DNA of 64,000 bases from Lobosporangium transversale (lineage: Eukaryota; Mortierellomycota; Mortierellomycetes; Mortierellales; Mortierellaceae), in NCBI RefSeq assembly GCF_002105155.1, contig NW_019029055.1, forward strand, positions 48,966 to 112,965. The letters run 5' to 3'. This document shows, piece after piece, positions 32,661 to 45,252 of the stretch (position 1 is the first letter of the stretch; the number at the start of each line of letters is the position of its first letter). The translations under genes were made by a program, and so were the position numbers. The notes under the pieces were generated by a model, which had not been told where the DNA came from, searched no databases, and saw only the letters and a list, made by a program, of their open reading frames with translations.

Positions 32661-35286
32661 CTATGATTTTACGTCACTCATTGTCCAGGTTCTTTTTTTT
32701 GATGGGGTTAGCGTGACGTTGTTTCGAAATGCTCTATTCACAGGCGGGGGGGTATGTTGTCGTGGTCCTGTAATTGCGTGTGCGAGCTTTTTTCTGACTT
32801 GCATTGCGTCAAAACGCTCCTTTGCCCGTACAATACATGGTCCTTGTTTCTCTAAAGAAGACTGGATGACAATTAAATTAGTTAAACCGAGAAGCAAAAC
32901 ATAGTATAAATATGAGGCATTATTCTTACAATGAAGTTCCATATGATGGCAAGCGAACTGCCTTCAAGAAAATCTTCAAGTTCACCAGCTGTCCTAGGAA
33001 TTTGAACTACAGTTGAGGTAGTCTTCCCTGCGATGGCTATATCGCCCATCGGTTTTACTTGGTAAAAAATGCCGCTGAAACCTATGGTAAATTATTAGAT
33101 ATAAATGATATCTTGGATACTATATATTTATTGAATGTAAACCAAAATAGACGTCTGACTCACCAAAGATATCTGCCATTAACACGCTGAAATCACTGGC
33201 ACCAATCTCAACGTGAAATTCCTGAATACAACGAGCTAGTCGAATATTCTTACGATTTTGAATGGCCAACTCCTTATCACAAATCTCAGGTGACTTGAAT
33301 TCGATATTGGAAATCTCAATTCCATCGAAAACAAAGAGACAATCGACTTTCCTTCCGGTTTCGCTGATATCACCATACTCATCAGATTGCATTTTTCTCA
33401 TGATCTTTGACGCCTTTAGTGCTTTCTCCCCTCTATGATCAAAAAATGATACTTAGCATGAATAGTGCTGAAACAACTAAAAAAAAAAAAGAAAAAATAA
33501 AACAAAAAATAAAAAAGAAAAAAAAGGATTACGTGTGCAATGAAATCCTGTCAGCTATAACCTCAAATATTGATACCCAGACATGAAGGCAATCATTTTC
33601 CGAGGGTGATGATGTCAGGAACGGCGGGTGGATAATAAATCCACACCTAAGATTAAAGAAAAAATAAATAAAAATAAAAATAAATAAAAATAAAAATAAA
33701 TAAAAATAAAAATAAATAAAAATAAAAATAAAAATAAAAATAAAAATAAAAATAAAAAAATCAGCTAGTAAGAGCATTCAGGTATGAGCAAATTGAAACA
33801 GCAAAATGAAACTTACAGGTATTCAAGGATCTTAAGCACTTTGTCCTCAATGGACACATTGTCAGGCAACACCTCGTCAAGATATTTTCCATTGATAATA
33901 CCACGATCTGCAACCACCTTTTTTTTTAAATAGATCACGCCTTTTTCTCTTAATATACCAATGTAATTCTGGAGGAATTGTAAAGAAGGGTGATCCTCAA
34001 AATCTGCAATGATACTCAAGGACTTTGCATCCTCAACCAAAACCTCTTTTTTTGATTGACTGAAATGCTCACATGCCCGTTCAGACATTGTATTTAAAAC
34101 ACACGACATAGCCACCCTGGTATTTAAGAAAATAGAAAATACGGTTCGTAATTAGTACTGATAATTATTAATATGAGTAGAAACACGTTAGTTATAGTAA
34201 AATTGTAAGACATTACTGGGCGTCTTTGAGCAGGACAATGTCTTTCTCTTTCGGTGGTTGGGCTTCATAGGCTTGGAGGGATTTCACAGCATGATCAAAT
34301 AGTACAGCATGAACAGGAAGCATCATAGGTGAGGGCTCTGGGAAAGCCGTGTTCTTTCCTCCATTCAACTAATACAATCACAAAGCAAAGGCATTTGTCT
34401 TAAAAATCTATATATATCGTATATTTTTATATCCAATATGTGCATAATTTCACTTTACAATATTAGTCAAAGAGATCGTAAGACTGTGCCATGGCTCTTC
34501 GGTTATATAGTTCGTTTTTTGCCTTTTATTGGTAGAAGAAGTTGTTGATGATGATGATGGTGACGACGAAGACACTGCTGAGGGTGATGACGATGGTGTT
34601 GATACTGCTGAGGATGATGATGGAGAGGATGATAATGGTGGGCCTGGCGTAAAAGATGTGGAGGGTGAGGAGGGTGAGGAGGGTGAGGAGGGTGAGAGCA
34701 ATGATGGTCCTGATAGTTTTGATGAAACTTGGGAAATTGGCCTTGTTTCTATTTTAAATCCAATTTAATATCCAATTTAATAATAATAATAGTAATAATA
34801 ATAACAATAAATACAATCCCAAAAATATACCTTGAGAATTCGAAGCATTATTCTCAAAGCCTTGCTGGTGTTGGGTCTTAGGCAAGTTATCATCCTAAAA
34901 AGTAAATCCATCGTTAGACACTGGGTTAATAATGATACAACAACTCCTGCAGGTGTAAAACTTACTTGTTCCTTTATTATATTGGCGAGATTTGACGTCG
35001 ACGCTTCAATTAAACTTATGGACGCGATCTTTTTTCCTTTCTTTATAGCCACGTTCGACTGCCTTTCAAGCCAAAACATATCAACATTGCTCTTATTTGC
35101 TTTCCACGACTCGAAATTCTTCAGAATTTTTTCCTTGGCAGAAATTTTAAGGAAAGAATTTTTGATAAGATTTTCAAAGTCAGAATAGGCTTGTTCACTG
35201 TCAGTGTACTCAAATCGCTCACAGAATGTCGTTATGGAGTGACGGACTGGTTGAGCAAGCCACTCATAGTGTTCCTTGCAGGACAT
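32661..35286 (-). CDS. PD-(D/E)XK nuclease-like protein, nine exons
   Basis: Exons: 35,286-34,966; 34,894-34,831; 34,748-34,459; 34,368-34,217; 34,116-33,817; 33,646-33,533; 33,432-33,164; 33,081-32,930; 32,861-32,661. All introns are GT-AG, all phases match, and the result is one 620-residue frame. Order: helical N-terminus (MSCKEHYEWLAQPVRHS); a serine/proline-rich linker; a mixed domain; then in exon 7 GRKVDCLFVFDGIEISNIEF followed by K, giving D, E and K of a PD-(D/E)XK nuclease core; then GFSGIFYQVKPM and VVQIPRT, as in a large family of uncharacterised Mucoromycota proteins. DNA cleavage is inferred from the motif. The first seven exons up to 33,338 lie in palindrome 1's right arm. The start could be further upstream, at 35,4xx, near the tandem repeats. 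Confidence 0.82.
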
Positions 35287-35465
35287 AGCCTTAAGCGTAA
35301 TGATATAAGAGGAAACAATATGATTAGAGAGTAATGATATAGATGTATTTTTTTTGCTATCCAGGAATAGGATTTCGAAGACAGAAGAAATCAGCAAGAC
35401 ACCCGACTCAAGGTCCATCCAGGGGAACATCTGAATCACTGTGAATACAAGAGGGGCTTTCCGGG

Positions 35466-35945
35466 AAACCACACATTGGGCGCCGAAAACAACGATCACA
35501 CCACGAACCGCGTTTCCCCACCCAAGGCCTAGACAGGGACCTGCACATCTCGATAAGACTAGCAGGCTCTTACCTGCCCACCACACATTGGGCACCGAAA
35601 ACAACGATCACACCACGAACCGCGTTTCCCCACCCAAGGCCTAGACAGGGACCTGCACATCTCGATAAGACTAGCAGGCTCTTACCTGCCCACCACACAT
35701 TGGGCACCGAAAACAACGATCACACCACGAACCGCGTTTCCCCACCCAAGGCCTAGACAGGGACCTGCACATCTCGATAAGACTAGCAGGCTCTTACCTG
35801 CCCACCACACATTGGGCACCGAAAACAACGATCACACCACGAACCGCGTTTCCCCACCCAAGGCCTAGACAGGGACCTGCACATCTCGATAAGACTAGCA
35901 GGCTCTTACCTGCCCACCACACATTGGGCACCGAAAACAACGATC
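35466..35945 (-). repeat. Four-unit 112-bp tandem repeat (right arm)
   Basis: Mirror of 21,026-21,505, with units containing the same GTAAGAG and CTGTCTAG signals on the minus strand, just upstream of the complete nuclease-like gene. Both arms have exactly the same unit number, as expected if the arms separated very recently or are kept identical. Confidence 0.9.
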
Positions 35946-36058
35946 CAACCAGCTCTTTTAGACCCACAAAATAAAATAAAATAAAAAATACAAAAAAAAA
36001 AACGCACCTTCGAAAAATAGATTTAGGGGTTTGAAAGTGTGGCTAACAAGACAAGAAG

Positions 36059-36099
<41 letters not shown>

Positions 36100-36679
36100 G
36101 TTGAAGAAAGAGTGAGAAAAAAATAGGTGTGCAGAAAGAGAGTGAATAATAAAAAGGGAGATAATCAGACGCGCAAACGAGTAATCACTCACTAATTAAT
36201 CAATTAATTAATTAAATTAAGCATAATTACCTCGAATTTATCGCGTAATCAATTCGAACGTGGTATATTTGAGGAAGAGAGTGAGCAAAGTGTATTTACA
36301 AAGATAATCAAATAATGGGGAAGATAATGTGGAGGAGAATAATGTGGAGGAGGATAATGGTGATGTGGAGTGATGAATGGGCATTTTTAGCTTGGTTGAA
36401 AAAATGGAGGGGTGGCTTAAACTTTTGCCCCATACGTGCGTGTATTTTACATAATTTATTCTTAACGAGCGCACAAACCTCACATCATTCAATCTCGCTC
36501 TTAACCTCTCACAAATCATTTATTATTTAGTGCTCTGTTACATCAAATGTTGACGAAATTACACTCTTTTCATTATTGATGGTGAAACCACAGCATTCTC
36601 TGCGGACATTCTACCGACAAAGACGGTAGATCATCTCAAAAAGAAAACCAAAGAAGAGCAATCACCAGAATTTGACAAT

Positions 36680-37200
36680 ACGAGCCGGACACCGTGGCGA
36701 AGTCACGATCGGCTCTTGCCTCATTAGAAAATTTAATGCTTTACCTCGTCAAGACAAAAAAAGAAACATTGTCTGCAACAACATAGGGTTTTATTTTAAC
36801 ATAGGGACGAAATCAATAAACCCATGTAGGCCTTTAGCCTTCACTACTGCAAAAAGCTGTGTGTAAACCGCGTGTTTTTTTTTTTTTTTAACAAAAAAAT
36901 GTAAAGTGCACCAAAACTAAAATACAAACTAAGATACAAACTGACATGCAAAAAAAAAACAATCAAGAAGGTGAATATCTGGTAATCAAGCATTAGATGG
37001 GATAACGATAGCAAGACAATATGGTAAATGACGATCAAAAGGTGATGTGCCTATAAAGCATCTTTGAAGATAGTGTTCCGCGTGTATATTCCAGGCTTAT
37101 CTCTTACTTTGCCGTTCATAATAAGCACCGTAGAGAGGACCATGACTGAAAGCATCTTGGGAAAGATAAACACCGACATGTTTGAGCGTCTGTCACTCTC
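36680..37200 (-). mobile_element. Helitron 3' remnant (right arm)
   Basis: Mirror of 19,770-20,292: the decayed helicase C-terminus with its stop at about 37,054, and the 3' hairpin with CGAGCCGGAC at about 36,682. Confidence 0.65.
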
Positions 37201-37296
37201 CAAAAAGCTCTACCAAGCGTGGAATATGCTCTCGATGAAGAATATAATCTCCATGGAATCCCCATCGCTATTATATTTAGATAGAGCTGTAATTCT

Positions 37297-37329
<33 letters not shown>

Positions 37330-37787
37330 CATGAACCGTGTCTTTATGAAATCTAGAGTGCTGGGAGAAAAATTTAAAATCATAATACTATAATGAATAA
37401 GAGAAAGCGCTAATTTGTACAGCTTCATGTTCAAAAGCTCCACTTCCAATCACAACTCTACCAAACATCTGATAGTGCACATATGCTCCATACATGTTTT
37501 CTGGGGATTGTGATCGATAAACTGGCGGTGAGGCTGTGTCTGTTTCCAACTATTCACGTCTGAACATGGTCAGGCTCTATTTTAAATACTCAATTTGACT
37601 TAACCTTTACAATTTTGGTATCCGAAAAAAAGTATTCTATCCAATTTAGAAACGTGTCTCTGACTTTCTGACGAGGACTCCAACATCCTGCATTCTTTCA
37701 AAAGCCATTTTTCAATAGGGATAGGATCACACCTTCACTTTATTATTAATAATATACATCTATAATGACCTTAATTCGCATGTCCAT

Positions 37788-40063
37788 TCACCGCTCTGTT
37801 CTTGTTCTTCTAGTTCTCATGCGTCTTGGTGCTTGCCTAAGTTCTGCTTGCAGATCAATCCCCATAATATATTGCTTGACATCTAGGAGTTCCTTTGTAG
37901 CTTTGGAATCCACACGATTTGTCCCAGTCTTAAAATTTTGTTTCTTGAACTCCTTAATCTGGTCTTGTGGAACAACAAAAATAAGTGCAACCTCCTCAGA
38001 GGAGTGAATCCACTTATTTTCTCGCATACTTTTCAAAAACGCTTTGAAGGGTTTGCTTTTGATGCCATGATCCTTGTTCGTCGTAACTTGAAGGAGATAG
38101 TTCGGAGCAAGTAACATATCCACACAGGCAAATCTTTTGCTATTTGGGATCCATAGCGATCCTTGCATCTTGTCCTTGTAACATTCAAGAGTATTGAACC
38201 ATTTAACGTCCGGGCTAGCTTTGATATCAATGGTTATTTCAGTATTGTCATGAAGGCTCCTGGCCTGAAAGCAACGATTGCCTATCCGTAGTATGCGCCG
38301 CATATAAAGCTCGAACATTGCTCCTCTACCTTCACCAACTCTACCATTGGCAAGCCGATTCAATAGTTCATTCCAAGTTTTGTCGTCCACTGCATCATGC
38401 ACCTTTTCCATGATATAATCTGAAGCCCATACTAATCGAAATCCTCTATGATCTTTTGTCGGATAACGGTGAAGAAGATGGCTGCTGTAACATTGTGAAT
38501 CCTTAGTCTGTTCAAAGTATTGAAGTATCTTCATTGGATCCTTGATGTTGTCAAGGGCTTGATTAACGCGCTCGAGTGCACTGCTTTCTGCTACTGCTCT
38601 CACTTTTTTTTTACAACGATCCTCTGGGGAGTAGAAATCCAGTTCTTTACGCGGTACCTCGAGGACATACCTTTGCACTTCACCAATCATCTCATACAGG
38701 TGTTCCATAAAATCTTCCGGAACCATATGAAAAGCTTCAACCTTGTCTCTGCATTCTTTTAACTCATCTAGCTCCCACGGAGCCATGTAGTATTTCCATG
38801 GGACTCCCTTCACGATTTCTTTATACAGATTTTCCTCAGAATTTAAAGTTTTTGGCGACACTGAAAAGATAGTCCTGGCGAGCATGAGCTTTGGTGCTGG
38901 TGAGCTATCGACTAGGAACCAAGTGCTGGGTAGATCCAGGAAGGGCCTAAAATGCTCTATGTCCCCATATCGAATAACAGATCGTCCACCGAAAGCATAA
39001 CACATTGTATCTTCCTTTTGCTGGATAATGATAATAGGTGGGTCTTCCTCATTGCTAGTGGCAAGCAGCCGGATAGCAAAGTATACAAGAAAGGATGATT
39101 TTCCTATACCGGCTGTCCCTGTGAGTACCATTTGGGGGGCATCAGGCTTTATATCTCTGTCTATACCAAACTTATTGATGATCTTATCGTAGAGTTCTTT
39201 GAAAGCTGATCTTACGTACAGATCTCGGACCTTGAGCACAGGAAATTTTGTCCCCCAAGGGCTGGATATCACGTCGATTTCTTGAAATGATGCGTTTTGG
39301 AGGGAAATGGCCGTTCGGGGTATTGAATAGTATAGGTCATTCCGAGTCACTGAGGTGCCAGTATTATCAAGTACTGAAACCAGTTCTTTACTCGAAAGGA
39401 CGGAGGGATCAGGAACGCCGTTTATTATAGCCTTTTGGGCAAGTTCTGTTGCACTAATCGCCTCCAGTAGGCTCATGGTTTCTAGCTTGACCTTTTTAGA
39501 GGAGCTCCTATCACTCTCGTCATTCTCTAGCTGATCTCGATCTCTTTTCGAAACTTTGTAAAAATTTAAACAAATAGAATAGTTTTAGAAGGCAGTTTGA
39601 CGCCTTGAATCGAAACCATCAGTCCAAAAAGAACTAAAGACATACCTCGCTTCGGTACTTCAACAATAATGTAAATGGGATTATCTGCTGCCCCGTCAGG
39701 AAAGTAAGTATGGAGTTCCTCAAGTACGTTGTCAAGGACCTTGAGTGACTCTTTAGGAAACTTGCATAGTTCCTCTACTGTTGAACCATTAGGGATGAGC
39801 TTGAGAATAAGATCCTTTGCATCGGTACCATTAAAAGCGTTTTCATTCTTTGCTTTAATGGCATCCTTTAAGTCGTCAATAGTTTGGTCGGAACGAATGA
39901 TCACTGAGAATGCCGGTTCTCCTTCCACAAGGCAGAAAAGTTTCAGTTTAATTGGCTTGGGAGACTCGTTGTTTTTGGATTTTGCTGGAGATTTGTTGTT
40001 CGTGGTTGAAGATCTAGAGATTGGCGAATTCCGAGTACCCCTGGCTGATTTTGCTTTCGGCAT
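37788..40063 (-). CDS. Crinkler (CRN) protein: header, P-loop NTPase, nuclease-like domain
   Basis: Two exons, 40,063-39,646 and 39,553-37,788, with a 92-bp GTATGT...AAAG intron; the joined frame is 727 residues. A basic leader is followed by the CRN ubiquitin-like header (LKLFCLVEGEPAFSVIIRSD to IYIIVEVPKR). After the junction comes a charged stretch with SSSKKVKLE, a possible nuclear signal. Then a P-loop NTPase with VLTGTAGIGKSSFLVYFAI (Walker A), and a C-terminal restriction-nuclease-like domain with FACVDMLLAPNYLLQVTTNK. This NTPase-plus-REase architecture is shared with RHS-type proteins and known CRN proteins of fungi and oomycetes. CRNs of symbionts and pathogens act in host nuclei; in other fungi the role is uncertain. 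No signal peptide is evident. It appears intact. Confidence 0.9.
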
Positions 40064-41050
40064 TATTGTACAAGAATAAAAGAGTAAAAAGATCTGTTTG
40101 AGTAGTGAGATGCAACTGAAGGTTGATTGTTACAAAAAAAAACTGTAATTCTTTTTGCCAAAATCCCCTGATAGTGGCAAACTGCTTTATAAAAATGTAC
40201 CTTTTTCTTGTTCCTTTGTGCTCTATAGACCTTGATAAAGGTGTTGTTGGACCCAAGGTGATCGCCCCGGAAACTGACGCCAGGACTCCAGTTTCCTTTT
40301 CCTTTAAGTTTATGGGTGTTGATTTTGATATCTCTTGTCGGGGTACAGTTTCCAACAAACAAGATGGTTACAAGGCTTTTTAGTAAATTTTCTTTGAAGT
40401 TAAGGTAGTTGGTAAGAGATAGCTTATTTTTTAATTCAGTCAGGTGAACAAATAGCTCCAGCCCTTATTCACTTTCCTTTCTTGCCAAGGTATAGTAAAA
40501 GGTCAAGTTATTTACCAGCCTACTTTTGCAATATGCGTCGACTAAGGGTCAATTGCTTTTAGTCATTTCTGCTTGAGTCGTCGTTTTTATTAATTGAAAG
40601 GGTTAAGGAATGTCCTTTTGGCACATGAATGAAAAATGATTCGTCAGATTAAGCTTTGTGTGTGTTGGCTGTGTAGAATGTTTATTTGCATGGGAATAAT
40701 GAATACCTTCCACATGTGACACCACAAAGTGAATTTGCCTTTGACCAATAATTTGAACACGCAAAGAGCGGTTGATAGTCCAATGAAAACGGGAAAAGAA
40801 ATTTTATTTCGCAAAGAGGCAAAGAGGTTGAGGAAATAAATAAAAAGGCCATTGGCTGTGCTAATCATAGCGCGATATGCAGGCATGTAGGAATGTAGCA
40901 TATCATAGTTGTGGTTTGAAGAAACAAATGTAACAAGCTGGTCAACAAACACGATGTTCAATTATCAACTCGAGTTGCATTTGCTACCTCGAGTGCAGAC
41001 ATGCGGACAAACTTGTATATAAGAAAGAGCGTGCATGTATTCAATCATTA
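40064..41050. other. Upstream region of CRN gene; no other gene recognised
   Basis: Holds the 5' flank of the minus-strand CRN gene. Open frames at 40,123-40,383 (plus) and 40,644-40,961 (minus; 105 residues with hydrophobic stretches) have no recognisable domain or splice partners and are not called. Confidence 0.4.
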
Positions 41051-41639
41051 ATGTCTTCTCTGCTTTGTCTCACTGCGCACAATCACCTGATTTTTATGCC
41101 AGAAGAATGGCTGTTGCGTTTGACTCCCTCCACTTGTCCAATCTATAGCCATCCTCCCTACTACTTTCTGGTTAATTGGGATAGTCCTTGTCCCTGCCCT
41201 TGTCCCTGTCCTTGTCCTTGTCCTTGTCCTTGTCCTTGTCCTTGTCCTTGTCCTTGTCCTTGTCCTTGTCCTTGTCCTTGTTTTTATTTTTTATTTTTTA
41301 TTTTTTATTTTTTATTTTTTATTTTATTTTATTTTATTTTGTTTTGAATCGCATTGAATCAAATCGTATCATATCCTGCTACATCAGTTATCAAACTTAC
41401 ATCGCAAGTCTCTTAGAGAGCATCTACAGAGGACAACGTACGTGCCTTTGAGGCCATCTGTCATATTTCATGTGAAAATGAGACTTGTGAGATGAAAGCC
41501 TGCTGCTCGAGTCGACAGACTAGGATCAGATTTCACAAACATTTTTCTGAGCAGTACATTAATAGGTTACCCTTCTATCATTCAAGCAATGCCGTCTCTA
41601 CTGAAGCTTTTTCTTTATCATTTTTACACTTTTTATTAA
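41051..41639. other. Microsatellite-rich intergenic DNA
   Basis: Contains a CCTTGT hexamer array (41,209-41,282, about 12 units), then TTTTTTA and TTTTA runs (41,283-41,345). No gene recognised. Confidence 0.7.
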
Positions 41640-42000
41640 TGGATTGCTTGCTATCTAGCTATCTAGCTTACCTGCCTACTATCTAAGTTACAAGAAGCCA
41701 GACTCTTAGCCATCTTGGAAAATGCTTTCCTTTGTCTCCATCGAAAAGACTCTCCAAGACGTTGTCCGGAGCACACCACGTGGAGGTGGTCTGGCATATC
41801 GTGCTCCGTTGGTCAGGCCCCATGGCCTTGCAAACGCCCGCACACACACACACACACATTTATTTACCCATTCCCATTCCCATTCCCTTTCCCAGTCGAA
41901 GGGGCTCCGCCACCACATGGCTCATTCAAGAACCAGCGTAGGCTCATGCCCGTTCGGACCCACCTTAGATATGCATTGATTGTTGCATCTTGGATGTGCA
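41640..42000 (+). repeat. R2 dispersed repeat, copy 2
   Basis: Close copy of 7,445-7,800 in the same orientation, with the CA run and CCCATT run of different lengths. It lies immediately left of T-rich microsatellites and R1 copy F. Confidence 0.75.
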
Positions 42001-42029
42001 TTGTTGCTATGTTAAAAAGTGCTTTGTGT

Positions 42030-42518
42030 TAGTAAGAGTTTTTTTTTTTTTTTTTTTTTCTTTTTTGGCTCATATTTAGTCTTTTTCTTTGGATTTTTCT
42101 TTGGATTTTTTTTGTTTTCTTTTTTGTTTTCTTTTTTGTTTTCTTTTTTGTTTTCTTTTTTGTTTTCTTTTTTGTTTTCTTTTTTGTTTTCTTTTTTGTT
42201 TTCTTTTTTGTTTTCTTTTTTGTTTTCTTTTTTGTTTTCTTTTTTGTTTTTTTTTTTTTTTGTTTTTTTTTTTTTTGTTTTTTTTTCTTTGGTTTTTTCT
42301 TTAATAGTTGGCTTTTAGTTTTTTCTTTGATTATTTTTTTTCTTTGGTTTTTTTGTTTTTGTTTTTGTTGTTTTTGTTGTTTTTGTTGTTTTTGTTGTTG
42401 TTGTTGTTATTGTTGATTTTTCTTTGGTTTGTTTTTTATTTTTATTTTTATTTTATTTTTATTTTTATTTTATTTTTATTTTTATTTTTATTTTTATTTT
42501 TATTTTTTTTTTTTTTGG

Positions 42519-42551
<33 letters not shown>

Positions 42552-42620
42552 GTTTTTTTTTCTTTGACTTATTTTATTTTTTTCTTTGGGTTATTTTTTA
42601 TTTTTTTTTTTTTGAGGCAT
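42030..42620 (+). repeat. T-rich microsatellite block
   Basis: Consecutive simple repeats: a T run, TTTTGTTTTCTT units (about 42,110-42,250), TTTTTGTTG units (about 42,355-42,410), TTTTTA units (about 42,435-42,505) and further T runs. Long open frames here are repeat translations, not genes. Confidence 0.9.
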
Positions 42621-43665
42621 TTGTTTCCGGAGGCTTTTGTTTTTTGCCTGGATGGACTGTTCGACCTCTCTTTGGTTTCGCCTTTTGCCTAGTGGCGCCG
42701 AACTTTGGTACCAGTGCTTCCAGACCACGCTGTGGGAAGTGGCCTAGCTGCTGTGATTTGGGGTTGTTCGTGAATCCTTGGCCATCATCCCAAGATGGGT
42801 GGGCTGGGTATACGGCCGTGGAGAAGGCCTGTTTGTTCGACTGCGGCAGACTGGCCTTTTGTACGGGGCCGTTTGGAGCGTGGCCGTTTGGAGCGTGGCC
42901 GTTTGGAGCGTGGCCGTTTGGAGCGTGGCCAGTTGGATACGGCTCTTTGTTGGAGTGCGGCCGTTCGAGGATGGGTGCCTGAGCATGGCAGCCTGGCTGT
43001 GCGTTATGAAGCCCCAGTTGCTTTAGGCAACTTCATGTCGTTGTAGTCTAATCGTGGAAAAAATAGAGAGAGACAAGCAGAAAGAAAATAATCAGAACAA
43101 GGACAGTGAAGCACAGAGTGACAGTGTTGAGAACTTCAGTAAGAGTGATTGTTGAGGGAGTGTTGCTTACCTTTTTGTCTTGGTTGTGGAGGCCGATGGT
43201 CGAGGAGACCGAGGAGAAAGAGAAGAGAAAAGAAAAAAAAAAAAAGAAGAGAGTCAAAATAGGTCCTTTTTATATTGGCTTCTTATTATTATTTTTTACG
43301 TTCGCGCAAGAAGAGGAGAAGGGACGAGGAGTGATTGGCGCGATGTACTAAGTATCTTGCTTGCTGTACGCTCAAGAGCGACCAATAAAATATCAACAAG
43401 ATAAACAACAAAATAAAAAAACAATAAAATAAAAAATAATATACGTGTCTTTGATGTCATCTGTCGTATTTCATATGATAATGAGAAGACTCTCACGATT
43501 GAAAGTGAGAATAATACTCTATCTTCAAGACTCGCAAAGGAAATCTGTCTATAAACAACCAGAGCATGAACTGTATTGCTCTCGAGCTTGTTTACTCTTA
43601 ATGATAAAGGAGACCATCTTCCTTATCCTCTTCTTCTATCTTCTTTCTTCACTCCTAACATCCTA
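42621..43665 (+). repeat. R1 dispersed repeat, copy F
   Basis: In A orientation. The GAACAAGGACAGTGAAGCACAG...GTTGCTTACCTTT block (43,093-43,175) matches 3,045-3,125 of copy A, and GTATCTTGCTTGCTGTACGC (about 43,352) matches 3,343. A four-fold GTTTGGAGCGTGGCC repeat lies at 42,868-42,930. The exon-bearing middle is absent. It lies head-to-head with copy B, the same arrangement as A with D. Confidence 0.6.
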
Positions 43666-43699
43666 ACAAGAGATGGGAAAGACTATCGTTGGGACTGTA

Positions 43700-45217
43700 C
43701 TTTGGCAGCTTGCCGTTTCTCCAGAGTGTAGTGGGAAGTAACACATGACAGTCGTCATAATACCTCTGCGCCTTTTTTATTTTTTTTTTATTTTTTTATT
43801 TTATTTTATTTTATATTTTCATGCAATACAATGTAGAATATATAAAGATTTGAAGGTGAAACAAAGTATCAACGTTTGTATGCCGACCAGTAAAAAGCAC
43901 ACGATCGTATCGAGGAAATGACGTGTCGTATCTCTTTGGTGCTTTGAAATGGAAAATAAGGAGAAAAAAGGAAAAAAAAAAAAAAAAAGAGAAAAAAGGA
44001 AAAAAAGGAAAAAAGTCCACTTGGATAAAAACTGCCGCAGCACAGTTCCCACGACAATGCATCCTATTCCTTGTTAGGGTTGAAGAGAGGGAATGGGAGA
44101 AGAGAGTCAAACAGCAAACTCTATTGATAATGCCTGATGAACCCCATTGCTAAGGAAAAAAAGCTACTCGAGCTTAATGCTGGTGAAAAATGGAAGTATG
44201 TGGTGAGTGTTGATAAGCTTGTGCTCTGAATCCTGTCCTTTTACTTTAGTCGTATCACACCGCTCACTGTTTTTCTTTCTCTCTTTGTTGCACACCATAC
44301 AAAGAGAGCAATGTGGCTCGTGCTCTTGTTGTTGTATGTATATATGACCCTGCATATCTTTGAGGATGGAATCTTATTAATGTTCTTCCCACCTCCACCT
44401 CGTAAGAGTTTTCTCTTTCTCCACCTTGCGAGCATATGAAAATTGACGGATGATATCACAGGTGTGCAAATTACTCATTTTCAATCCCCGTTACGCCGCT
44501 TTTTTTTATTTCATTTTATTGTAATATATTATATTTCATTTTATTTCATTTTTTAATAAACTCCCTGGCAGGCGCGGAAAAGCAAGATGCTGAATATGTA
44601 TTCGTTATCCAGTCAATACTTTGGAAGAATCGGTCTCGCTTTCCCTGGTCCAAAGGTAAAAAAAATTAGCTATTGTAATAATTTCAAAAACTAGTCATCA
44701 TTCATCCATTCGTCTTTTACTCGCGAGTGCTTTCGATATAAAATAGACTTTTCTTTTCTTTTCTTTTCTTTTCTTTTCTTTTCTTTTCTTTCGCTTTTTC
44801 TCTTCTCTTCCAGCTCAGTCTCCTCAACCAATATGAAAGGTAAGCAACACTTCACAAATATTCACCCTTACTGAAGTCCTCGACTCTCTCACCTTATGCT
44901 GCACTGTACTTGTTCTGACTTTTCACTTCCTGTCTACCTCCCTTTCTCTCTCTTTTTACAGCACTGTTAGACCACAAATGATACAAACTCTTAGCCAGTT
45001 ACAGAGCAGAACCAGGATACACTCTGAGCAACTCAACAGCAAACTACAGACCAGAAAAATCAAAAAAAAAAACCTCACCTGGTCATCCACAGAAGTGCCC
45101 TCGCTGCTGTCATCAAGTAAGTATATAGTTTATGCATGGCTTCGTTTTGTCTTGCTTGTGATTATCCACTGTTGTCCCTACTATGAATAAGCTTAGCATA
45201 CTTACAAAGCTATCTTC

Positions 45218-45252
<35 letters not shown>

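Larger units (their letters stand above)
33338..37529 (-). repeat. Palindrome 1, right arm
   Basis: Reverse complement of 19,453-23,633, apparently identical apart from homopolymer lengths (the A tract at about 37,302-37,328 is longer than its partner). It carries the first seven exons (the seventh in part) of the complete nuclease-like gene, four 112-bp tandem units (about 35,466-35,945), a GA microsatellite (about 36,064-36,094) and Helitron 3' debris. The complete gene crosses the inner boundary without a break, so this is the ancestral side and the left arm is the duplicate. Confidence 0.93.

Noticed and set aside
40644..40961. 105-residue minus-strand frame with hydrophobic segments
   Set aside because: No recognisable domain, no repeat copy or splice partner to support it, and its length is within chance for AT-rich DNA.
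41209..41282. CCTTGT array considered as a CRISPR-like or telomeric repeat
   Set aside because: Hexamer microsatellite without spacers; the unit is not a known fungal telomere repeat and it lies internally.
42019..42982. Long phenylalanine-rich open frames
   Set aside because: Pure products of T-rich microsatellites; no non-repeat domain and no splice support.
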